DNA from: Euonymus europaeus
Taxonomy: Eukaryota; Streptophyta; Magnoliopsida; Celastrales; Celastraceae
Reading direction: 5' to 3'
DNA: 64,000 nt
Assembly (NCBI GenBank): GCA_963580455.1
Contig: OY756970.1
Coordinates: forward strand, 8,990,001 to 9,054,000
Shown: positions 48,614 to 59,971 of the stretch, piece after piece
How positions within the stretch are numbered: position 1 is the first letter of the stretch
How the letters are laid out: every line of letters starts with the position of its first letter
Made by a program: the position numbers and the translations under genes
The notes under the pieces: generated by a model
Told to the model about the DNA's origin: nothing
The model's input: only the letters and a program-made list of their open reading frames with translations
The model's database searches: none

Positions 48614-49255
48614 GGTGTACACTTTTTATTGTTCTTCTATGTAAAATTTCATGAGCATAAGCTTCCTAGATTATTTCGATGTCAAACCCCCAACTTTCTA
48701 TGACAAATGGACAAAATCGTTTAAAGCTCCTCTATAGAGTCAGTTCAGCAACTACGAACTATCAAAGTTGCTCGGCGTACACTTTTTATTGTTCTTCTAT
48801 GTCAAATTTCACGAGCATAAGCTTCCTAGATTATTTCGATGCCAAAACCCCAACTTTCTATGACAAATGGACAAAAACCGTTTAAAGCTCCTCTATAGAG
48901 TGAGTTGAGCAACTACGGACTATCAAAGTTGCTCGGTGTACACTTTTTTATTGTTCTTCTATTTCAAATTTTACGAGTATAGGCTTCCTAGATTATTTAG
49001 ATGCCAAAACCCCAACTTTCTATGAAAAATGGACAAAACCGTTTAAAGTTCCTCCATAGTGTTAGTTGAGCAACTGCGGACTATCAAAGTTGCTCGATGT
49101 ACACTTTGTATTGTTCTTCTATGTCAAATTTTACGAGTATAAGCTTCCTAGATTATTTCGATGCCAAAACCCCAACTATCAATGAAAAATGGACAAAACC
49201 GTTAAAAGCTACTTCATAGTGAGAGTTGAGCAATTCCGGACCATCAAAGTTGCTC
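48614..49255 (+). repeat. 4-monomer unit M-(N/R)-K-L, copy 2 (642 bp)
   Basis: This has the same order as copy 1, with one extra A in gacaaaaaccg near 48870 accounting for the additional base. It retains gagtcagttcagc. Confidence 0.88.
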
Positions 49256-49896
49256 GGTGTACACTTTTTATTGTTCTTCTATGTAAAATTTCATGAGCAT
49301 AAGCTTCCTAGATTATTTCGATGCCAAAACCCCAACTTTCTATGACAAATGGACAAAATCGTTTAAAGCTCCTCTATAGAGTCAGTTCAGCAACTACGGA
49401 CTATCAAAGTTGCTCGGCGTACACTTTTTATTGTTCTTCTTTGTCAAATTTCACGAGCATAAGCTTCCTAGATTATTTCGATGCCAAAACCCCAACTTTC
49501 TATGACAAATGGACAAAACCGTTTAAAGCTCCTCTATAGAGTGAGTTGAGCAACTACGGACTATCAAAGTTGCTCGGTGTACACTTTTTTATTGTTCTTC
49601 TATTTCAAATTTTACGAGTATAAGCTTCCTAGATTATTTCGATGCCAAAACCCCAACTTTCTATGAAAAATGGACAAAACCATTTAAAGTTCCTCCATAG
49701 TGTGAGTTGAGCAACTGCGGACTATCAAAGTTGCTCGATGTACACTTTGTATTGTTCTTCTATGTCAAATTTTACGAGTATAAGCTTCCTAGATTATTTC
49801 GATGCCAAAACCCCAACTATCAATGAAAAATGGACAAAACTGTTAAAAGCTACTTCATAGTGAGAGTTGAGCAATTCCGGACCATCAAAGTTGCTC
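49256..49896 (+). repeat. 4-monomer unit M-(N/R)-K-L, copy 3 (641 bp)
   Basis: The third copy is closest to copy 1: both have tttgtcaaatttc in the second monomer. After it the array continues with a hybrid monomer and O at 50058. Confidence 0.88.
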
Positions 49897-51497
49897 GGTG
49901 TACACTTTTTATTGTTCTTCTATGTCAAATTTCACGAGCATAAGCTTCCTAGATTATTTCGATGCCAAAACCTCAACTTTCTATGACAAATGGACAAAAA
50001 CCGTTTAAAGCTCCTCTATAGAGTGAGTTGAGCAACTACGGACTATCAAAGTTGCTCGGTGTACACTTTTTATTGTTCTTCTATTTCAAATTTTACGAGG
50101 ATAAGCTTCCTAGATTATTTCGATGCCAAAACACCAACTTTCTATGACCAATTAACAAAACCGTTTAAAGCTCCTTCATTGAGTGAGTTGAGCAACTTCG
50201 GACTACCAAAGTCGCTCGGTGTACACTTTTTATTGTTCTTCTTTGTCAGATTTTACGACTATAAGCTTCCTAGATTATTTCGATGCCAAAACCCCAACTA
50301 TCAATGACAAATGGACAAAACCGTTAAAAGCTACTTCATAGTGAGACTTGAGCAATTCCGGACCATCAAAGTTGATCTGTGTACACTTTTTATTGTTCTT
50401 CTATGTCAAATTTCACGAGCATAAGCTTCATAGATTATTTTGATGCCAAAACCCCAACTTTCTATGACAAATGGACAAAACCGTTTAAAGCACCTATATA
50501 GAGTGAGTTGAGCAACTTCGGACTATCAAAGTTGCTCGGTTACACTTTTTATTGTTCTTTTATGTCAAATTTCACGAGCATAAGCTTCCTAGATTATTTC
50601 GATGCCAAAACCCCAAATTTCTATGACAAATGGACAAAACCGTTTAAAGCTCCTCCATAGAGTGAGTTGAGCAACTACGGACTATCAAAGATGCTCGGTG
50701 TACACTTTTTTATTGTTCTTCTATTTCAAATTTTACGAGTATAAGCTTCCTATATTATTTCGATGCCAAAACCCCAACTTTCTATGAAAAATGGACAAAA
50801 CCATTTAACGTTCCTCCATAGTGTGAGTTGAGCAACTCCGGAGTATCAAAGTTGCTCGGTGTGTACTTTTTATTGTTCTTCTATGTCAAATTTTACTAGT
50901 ATAAGCTTCCTAGATTATTTCGATGCCAAAACCCCAACTATCAATGACAAATGGACAAAACCATTAAAAGCTACCTCATAGTGAGAGTTGAGCAATTCCG
51001 GACCATCAAAGTTGCTCGGTGTATACTTTTTATTGTTCTTCTATGTCAAATTTCATGAGCATAAGCTTCCTAGATTATTTCGATGCCAAAACCTCAACTT
51101 TCTATTACAAATGGACAAAATCATTTAAAGCTCCTCTATAGAGTCAGTTAATCAACTACGGACTATCAAAGTTGCTCGGCGTACACTTTTTATTGTTCTT
51201 CTAGGTCAAATTTCACGAGCATAAGCTTCCTGGATTATTTCGATGCCAAAACCCCAACTTTCTATGACAAATGGACAAAACCGTTTAAAGCTCCTCTATA
51301 GAGTGAGTTGAGCAACTACGGACTATCAAAGTTGCTCGGTGTACACTTTTTATTGTTCTTCTATTTCAAATTTTACGAGGATAAGCTTCCTAGATTATTT
51401 CGATGCCAAAACACCAATTTTCTATGACAAATTAACAAAACCGTTTAAAGCTCCTGCGTAGATTGAGTTGAGCAACTTCGGACTATTAAAGTTGCTC
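49897..51497 (+). repeat. Transition run of ten monomers: O-P-T-U-K-L-M-N-V
   Basis: A class A monomer with cctcaac and acaaaaaccg is followed by O (50058), P, a T/Q-like monomer (gatctgtgtac), U with a one-base loss (cggttacac), K, a class B monomer, M, N and V before J at 51498. Most carry private changes, so order is retained but sequence is less homogeneous than in the centre. Confidence 0.75.
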
Positions 51498-53414
51498 GGT
51501 GTATACTCTTTATTGTTCTTGTATTTCAAATTTTACGATTATAAGATTCCTAGATTATTTCAATGCCAAAACTCCAACTTTCTATGACAAATGGATAAAA
51601 CCGTTTAAAGCTCCTCCATAGAGTGAGTTGAGCAACTTCGGACTATCAAAGTTGGTCGGTGTACACTTTTTATTGTTGTTCTATGTCAAATTTTACGTTT
51701 ATAAGCTTCCTAGATTATTTCGATGCCAAAACTCCAATTATCAATGACAAATGAACAAAATCGTTAAAATCTACTTCATAGTTAGAGTTGAGCAATTCCG
51801 GACCATCAAAGTTGCTCGGCGTACACTTTTTATTGTTCTTCTATTTCAAATTTCACGAGCATAAGCTTCCTAGATTATTACGATGCCAAAACCCCAACTT
51901 TCTATGATAAATGGACAAAACCGTTTAAAGCTCCTCTATAGAGTGAGTTGAGCAACTACGGACTATCAAAGTTGTTCGGTGTACACCTTTTATTGTTCTT
52001 CTAAGTCAAATTTTACGAGTATAAGCTTCCTAGATTATTTGGATGCCAAAACCCTAACTTTCTTATGAAAATGGACAAAACCTTTGTAGCTCCTCCATAG
52101 AGTGAGTTGAGCAACTTCGAACTATCAAAGTTGCTCGGTGTACACTTTTTATTGTTCTTCTATTTCAAATTTTACTAGTATAAGCTTCCTTGATTATTTC
52201 GATGCCAAAACCCCTACTATCAATGACAAATGGATAAAACCGCTAAAAGCTACTTCATAGTGCGACTTGAGCAATTCCGGACCATCAAAGTTGCTCTGTG
52301 TACACCTTTTATTGTTCTTCTATGTCAAATTTCACGAGCATAAGTTTCATAGATTATTTCGATGTCAAAACCCCAACTTTCTATGACAAATAGACAAAAC
52401 CGTTTAAAGCTCCTATATAGAGTGAGTTGAGCAACTTCGGACTATCAAAGTTGCTCGGTGTACACTTTTTATTGTTCTTTTATTTTAAATTTCACGAGCA
52501 TAAGCTTCCTTGATTATTTCGATGCCAAAACCCCAACTTTCTATGACAAATGGACAAAAACGTTTAAAGCTCCTCTATAGAGTGAGTTGAACAACTACGG
52601 ACTATCAAAGTTGCTCGGTGTACACTTTTTATTGTTCTTCTATGTCAAATTTTACGTGTACAAGCTTCCTAGATTATTTCGATGCCAAAACCTCAATTAT
52701 CAATGACAAATTGACAAAACCGTTAATAGCTACTTCATAGTGAGAGTTGAGCAATTCCGGACCATCAAAGTTGCTCGGTGTACACTTTTTATTGTTCTTC
52801 TATGTCAAATTTCACGAGCATAAGCTTCTAGATTTTTTCGATGCCAAAACCCCAACTTTCTATGACAAATGGACAAAACCGTTTAAAGCTCCTCTATAGA
52901 GTGAGTTGAGCAACTACGGACTATCAAAGTTGCTCAGTGTACACTTTTTATTGTTCTTCTATGTCAAATTTTACGAGCATAAGCTTCCCAGATTATTTGG
53001 ATGCCAAAACCCTAACTTTCTCATGAAAATGGACAAAACCTTTATAGCTCCTCCATAGAGTGAGTTGAGCAACTTCGGACTATCAAAGTTGCTCGGTGTA
53101 CACTTTTTATTGTTCTTCTATGTCCAATTTTACGAGTACAAGCTTCCTAAATTATTTCAATGCCAAAACCCCAACTTTCTATGACAAATGGACATAACAG
53201 TTTAAAGCTCCTCCATAGAGTGAGTTGAGCAACTTCGGACTATCAAAGTTGCTCGGTGTACACTTTTTATTTTTCTTCTATTTCAAATTTTACGAGGATA
53301 AGCTTCCTAGATTATTTCGATGCCAAAACACCAATTTTCTATGACAAATTAACAAAACCGTTTAAAGCACCTCCGTAGATTGAGTTGATCAACTTCGGAC
53401 TATTAAAGTTGCTC
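51498..53414 (+). repeat. 12-monomer unit, copy 1 (1,917 bp)
   Basis: J-W-X'-Y-Z-T opens the unit, followed by six diverged monomers ending in V. Private states shared with 53415 onwards are ttctaagtcaaatttt, acctttgtagctcc, aacccctactatc, aaaaccgctaaaag, tagtgcgacttg and ctctgtgtacacc. Confidence 0.85.
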
Positions 53415-55011
53415 GGTGTATACTCTTTATTGTTCTTCTATTTCAAATTTTACGATTATAAGATTCCTAGATTATTTCAATGCCAAAACTCCAACTTTCT
53501 ATGACAAATGGATAAAACCGTTTAAAGCTCCTCCATAGAGTGAGTTGAGCAACTTCGGACTATCAAAGTTGGTCGGTGTACACTTTTTATTGTTGTTCTA
53601 TGTCAAATTTTACGTTTATAAGCTTCCTAGATTATTTCGATGCCAAAACTCCAATTATCAATGACAAATGAACAAAACCGTTAAAATCTACTTCATAGTT
53701 AGAGTTGAGCAATTCCGGACCATCAAAGTTGCTCGGCGTACACTTTTTATTGTTCTTCTATTTCAAATTTCACGAGCATAAGCTTCCTAGATTATTACGA
53801 TGCCAAAACCCCAACTTTCTATGATAAATGGACAAAACCGTTTAAAGCTCCTCTATAGAGTGAGTTGAGCAACTACGGACTATCAAAGTTGTTCGGTGTA
53901 CACCTTTTATTGTTCTTCTAAGTCAAATTTTACGAGTATAAGCTTCCTAGATTATTTGGATGCCAAAACCCTTACTTTCTTATGAAAATGGACAAAACCT
54001 TTGTAGCTCCTCCATAGAGTGAGTTGAGCAACTTCGAACTATCAAAGTTGCTCGGTGTACACTTTTTATTGTTCTTCTATTTCAAATTTTACGAGTATAA
54101 GCTTCCTTGATTATTTCGATGCCAAAACCCCTACTATCAATGACAAATGGATAAAACCGCTAAAAGCTACTTCATAGTGCGACTTGAGCAATTCCGGACC
54201 ATCAAAGTTGCTCTGTGTACACCTTTTATTGTTCTTCTATGTCAAATTTCACGAGCATAAGCTTCATAGATTATTTCGATGTCAAAACCCCAACTTTCTA
54301 TGACAAATAGACAAAACCATTTAAAGCTCCTATATAGAGTGAGTAGAGCAACTTCGGACTATCAAAGTTGCTCGGTGTACACTTTTTATTGTTCTTTTAT
54401 TTTAAATTTCACGAGCATAAGCTTCTAGATTTTTTCGATGCCAAAACCCCAACTTTCTATGACAAATGGACAAAACCGTTTAAAGCTCCTCTATAGAGTG
54501 AGTTGAGCAACTACGGACTATCAAAGTTGCTCAGTGTACACTTTTTATTGTTCTTCTATGTCAAATTTTACGAGCATAAGCTTCCTAGATTATTTGGATG
54601 CCAAAACCCTAACTTTCTTATGAAAATGGACAAAACCTTTATAGCTCCTCCATAGAGTGAGTTGAGCAACTTCGGACTATCAAAGTTGCTCGGTGTACAC
54701 TTTTTATTGTTCTTCTATGTCCAATTTTACGAGTACAAGCTTCCTAAATTATTTCAATGCCAAAACCCCAACTTTCTATGACAAATGGACATAACAGTTT
54801 AAAGCTCCTCTATAGAGTGAGTTGAGCAACTTCGGACTATCAAAGTTGCTCGGTGTACAGTTTTTATTGTTCTTCTATTTCAAATTTTACGTGTAAAAGC
54901 TTCCTAGATTATTTCAATGCCAAAACCCCAACTTTCTATGACAAATGGACAAAACCGTTTAAAGCTCCTCCATAGAGTCAGTTGAGCAACTTCGGACTAT
55001 CAAAGTTGCTC
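53415..55011 (+). repeat. 12-mer, copy 2, shortened to ten monomers
   Basis: The first six monomers match 51498-52456 at a 1,917 bp offset. A fused monomer from about 54374 then joins sequence equivalent to ~52457 to sequence equivalent to ~52822, after which the offset becomes 1,597. Two monomers (about 320 bp) are therefore missing from this copy. Confidence 0.82.
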
Positions 55012-55969
55012 GGTGTACACTTTTTATTGTTCTTCTATGTCAAATTTTACGAGTATAAGCTTCCTAGATTATATCGATGCCAAAACCCCAACTTTCGATG
55101 ACAAATGGACAAAACCGTTTATAGCTCCTTGATATAGTGAGTTGAGCAATTTCGGACTATCAAAGTTGCTCGGTGTACAGTTTTTGTTGTTCTTCTATGT
55201 CAAGTTTTACGAGTATAAGCTTTCTAGATTATTTCGATGCCAAAACTCAAACTTTCTATGACAAATGGACAAAACCGTTTAAAGCTCCTTCATAGAGTGA
55301 GTTGAGCAACTTCGGACTATCAAAGTTGCTTGGTGTACACTTTTTATTGTTCTTCTATGTCAAATTTTACGTGTATAAGCTTCCTAGATTATTTCGATGC
55401 CAAAACCTCAATTATCAATGACAAATGGACAAAACCGTTAATAGCTACTTCATAGTGAGAGTTGAGCAATTCCGGACCATCAAAGTTGCTCGGTGTACAC
55501 TTTTTATTGTTCTTCTATGTCAAATTTCACGAGCATAAGCTTCTAGATTTTTTCGATGCCAAAACCCCAACTTTCTATGACAAATGGACAAAACCGTTTA
55601 AAGCTCCTCTATAGAGTGAGTTGAGCAACTACGGACTATCAAAGTTGCTCAGTGTACACTTTTTATTGTTCTTCTATGTCAAATTTTACGAGCATAAGCT
55701 TCCTAGATTATTTGGATGCCAAAACCCTAACTTTCTTATGAAAATGGACAAAACCTTTATAGCTCCTCCATAGAGTGAGTTGAGCAACTTCGGACTATCA
55801 AAGTTGCTCGGTGTACACTTTTTATTGTTCTTCTATGTCCAATTTTACGAGTACAAGCTCCCTAGATTATTTCAATGCCAAAACCCCAACTTTCTATGAC
55901 AAATGGACAAAACCGTTTAAAGCTCCTCCATAGAGTCAATTGAGCAACTTCGGACTATCAAAGTTGGTC
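55012..55969 (+). repeat. 6-monomer unit, copy 1 (958 bp)
   Basis: The unit includes a monomer with tttcgatgac and gtttatagctcc, one with gtacagtttttgttg and tcaagttttacg, one starting ttggtgtac, then a monomer with aagcttctag, one with ttggatgcc and ttcttatg, and one with gagtacaagc. The same six follow at 55970. Confidence 0.85.
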
Positions 55970-56928
55970 GGTGTACACTTTTTATTGTTCTTCTATGTCA
56001 AATTTTACGAGTATAAGCTTCCTAGATTATTTCGATGCCAAAACACCAACTTTCGATGACAAATGGACAAAACCGTTTATAGCTCCTCGATATAGTGAGT
56101 TGAGCAATTTCGGACTATCAAAGTTGCTCGGTGTACAGTTTTTGTTGTTCTTCTATGTCAAGTTTTACGAGTATAAGCTTTCTAGATTATTTCGATGCCA
56201 AAACTCGAACTTTCTATGACAAATGGACAAAACCGTTTAAAGCTCCTCCATAGAATGAGTTGAGCAACTTCGGACTATCAAAGTTGCTTGGTGTACACTT
56301 TTTATTGTTCTTCTATGTAAAATTTTACGTGTATAAGCTTCCTAGATTATTTCGATGCCAAAACCTCAATTATCAATGACAAATGGACAAAACCGTTAAA
56401 AGCTACTTCATAGTGAGAGTTGAGCAATTCCGTACCATCAAAGTTGCTCGGTGTACACTTTTTTTATGTTCTTCTATGTCAAATTTCACGAGCATAAGCT
56501 TCTAGATTTTTTCGATGCCAAAACCCCAACTTTCTATGACAAATGGACAAAACCGTTTAAAGCTCCTCTATAGAGTGAGTTAAGCAACTACGGACTATCA
56601 AAGTTGCTCGGTGTACACTTTTTATTGTTCTTCTATGTCAAATTTTACGAGCATAAGCTTCCTAGACTATTTGGATGCCAAAACCCTAACTTTCTTATGA
56701 AAATGGACAAAAGCTTTATATCTCCTCCATAGAGTGAGTTGAGCAACTTCGGACTATGAAAGTTGCTCGGTGTACACTTTTTATTGTTCTTCTATGTCAA
56801 ATTTTACGAGTACAAGCTTCCTAGATTATTTCAATGCCAAAACCCCAACTTTCTATGACAAATGGACATAAAAGTTTAAAGCTCCTCCATAGAGTCAGTT
56901 GAGCAACTTCGGACTATCAAAGTTGCTC
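55970..56928 (+). repeat. 6-monomer unit, copy 2 (959 bp)
   Basis: All six landmark variants of the first copy recur at a 958-959 bp offset (gtacagttttt at 55172 and 56130, aagcttctag at 55538 and 56497). A third, partial copy begins at 56929 and keeps only about the first two monomers; the same pair occurs again at 58531. Confidence 0.85.
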
Positions 56929-59900
56929 GGTGTACACTTTTTATTGTTCTTCTGTGTCAAATTTTACGAGTATAAGCTTCCTAGATTATTTCGATGCCAA
57001 AACCCCAACTTTCGATGACAAATGGACAAAACCGTTTACAGCTCCTCGATATAGTGAGTTGAGCAATTTCGGACTATCAAAGTTGCTCGGTGTACAGTTT
57101 TTGTTGTTCTTCTATGTCAAGTTTTACGACTATAAGCTTCCTAGATTATTTCGATGCCAAAATCCCAACTTTCTATGAAAAATGGACAAAAACGTTTAAA
57201 GCTCCTCCATAGAGTGTGTTGAGCAACTTTGGACTGTCAAAGTTGCTCGGTCTACACTCTTTATGGTTCTTCTATATAAAATTTTACGAGTATAAGCTCC
57301 CTAGTTTATTTCGATGCCAAAACACCAACTTTATATGACAAATGGACAAAATTGTTTAAAGTTCCTCCATAGAGTGAGTTGAGCAATTCCAGACCATCAA
57401 AGTTGCTCGGTGTACACTTTTTATTGTTCTTCTATGTCAAATTTCACGAGCATAAGCTTGATAGATTATTTCGATGCCAAAACCCCAACTTTCTATGACA
57501 AATGGACAAAACCGTTTAAAGCTCCTCTATCGAGTGAGTTGAGCAACTTCGGACTATCAAAGTTGCTCGGTGTACACTTTTTATTGTTCTTCTATTTCAA
57601 ATTTTACGAGGATAAGCTTCCTAGATTATTTCGATGCCAAAACACCAATTTCCTATGACAAATGGACAAAACCGTTAAAAGCTACTTCATAGTGTGAGTT
57701 GAGCAACTTCGGACTATCAAAGTTGCTCGGTGTACACTTTTTATTGTTCTTCTTTGTCAGATTTTACGAGCATAACCTTCCTAGATTATTTGGATGCCAA
57801 AACTTCAACTTTTTATGACAAATAGACAAAACCGTTAAAAGCTACTTCATAGTGAGACTTGAGCAATTCCGGACCATCAAAGTTGCTCGGTGTACACTTT
57901 TTATTGTTCTTCTATGTCAAATTTTACGAGTATAAGCTTCATAGATTATTTCGATGCCAAAACCCCAACTTTCTATGACAAATGGACAAAACTGTTTAAA
58001 GCTCCTCCATAGAGTGAGTTGAGCAACTTCGGACTATCAAAGTTGCTCGGTGTACTCTTTTTATTGTTCTTCTATGTCAAATTTCACGAGCATAAGCTTC
58101 CTAGATTATTTCGATGCCAAAACCCCCAACTTTCTATGACAAATGGACAAAACCGTTTAAAGCTCCTCCATAGAGTGAGTTGAGCAACTACGGACTATCA
58201 AAGTTGCTCGGTGTACACTTTTTTATTGTTCTTCTATTTCAAATTTTACGAGTATAAGCTTCCTAGATTATTTCGATGCCAAAACCCCAACTTTCTATGA
58301 AAAATGGGCAAAACCATTTAACGTTCCTCCATAGTGTGAGTTGAGCAACTCCGGACTATCAAAGTTGCTCGGTGTACACTTTTTATTGTTCTTCTATGTC
58401 AAATTTTACGATTATAAGCTTCCTAGATTATTTCGATGCCAAAAGCCCAACTATCAATGACAAATGGACAAAACCGTTTAAAGCTCATCCGTAGAGTGAG
58501 TTGAGCAACTTCGGACTATCAAAGTTGCTCGGTGTACACTTTTTATTGTTCTTCTATGTCAAATTTTACGAGTATAAGCTTCCTAGATTATTTCGATGCC
58601 AAAACCCAAACTTTCAATGACAAATGGACAAAATCGTTTACAGCTCCTCGATATAGTGAGTTGAGCAATTTCGGACTATCAAAGTTGCTCGGTGTACAGT
58701 TTTTGTTGTTCTTCTATGTCAAGTTTTACGAGTATAAGCTTCCTAGATTATTTCGATGCCAAAATCCCAAATTTCTATGAAAAATGGACAAAATCGTTTA
58801 AAGCTCCTCCATAGAGTGAGTTGAGCAACTTCGGACTATCAAAGTTGCTCGGTGTACACTTTTTATTGTTCTTGTATGTCAAATTTCACGAGCATAAGCT
58901 TGATAGATTATTTCGATGCCAAAACCCCAACTTTCTATGACAAATGGACAAAACCGTTTAAAGCTCCTCTATAGAGTGAGTTGAGAAACTTCGGACTATC
59001 AAAGTTGCTCGGTGTACACTTTTTATTGTTCTTCTATGTCAAATTTTACGAGTATTAGCTTCCTAGATTATTTCGATGTCAAAACCCCAACTATCAATGA
59101 CAAATGGACAAAACCGTTAAAAGCTACTTCGTAGTGAGAGTTGAGCAATTCCGGACCACCAAAGTTTCTCGGTGTACACTTTTTTACTGTTCTTCTATGT
59201 CAAATTTCACGAGCATAAACTTCCTAGATTATTTGGATGCCAAAACTTCAACTTTCTATGACAAATGGACAAAACCGTTTAAAGCTCCTCTATAGAGTGA
59301 GTTGAGCAACTACGGACTATCAAAGTTGCTCGGTGTACACTTTTTATTGTTCTTGTATTTCAAATTTTACGAGTATAAGCTTCCTAGATTATTTCAATGC
59401 CAAAACCCCAACATTCTATTACAAATGGACAAAACTGTTTAAAGTTCCTACATAGAGTGAGTTGAGCAACTTCGGACTATCAAAGTAGCTCGGTGTACAC
59501 TTTTTATTGTTCTTCTATGTCAAATTTTACGAGTATAAGCTTCCTAGATTATTTCGATGCCAAAACCCCAACTATCAATGACAAATGGACAAAACCGTTA
59601 AAAGCTACTTCATAGAGAGAGTTGAGCAATTCCGGACCATCAAAGTTGCTCGGTGTACACTTTTTATTGTTCTTCTATGTCAAATTTCACGAGCATAAGC
59701 TTCATAGATTATTTCGATGCCAAAACCCCAACTTTCTATGACAAATGGACAAAACCGTTTAAAGCTCCTTTATAGAGTGAGTTGAGCAACTTCGGACTAT
59801 CAAAGTTGCTCGGTGTACACTTTTTATTGTTCTTCTATGTCAAATTTCATGAGCATAAGCTTCCTAGATTATTTCGATGCGAAAACCCCAACTTTCTATG

Positions 59901-59971
59901 ACAAATGGACAAAACCGTTTAAAGCTCCTCTATAGAGTGAGTTGAGCAACTACGGACTATCAAAGTTGCTC
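56929..59971 (+). repeat. Diverged mosaic run including two partial 6-mer starts
   Basis: The gtacagtttttgttg monomer occurs at 57089 and 58691, each preceded by the tcgatgac or tcaatgac monomer. Between and after are diverged class A and B monomers without a repeating order that I can see. Several private changes occur, such as cttgatagatt at 57459 and 58900. No gene or unique sequence was found. Confidence 0.78.
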
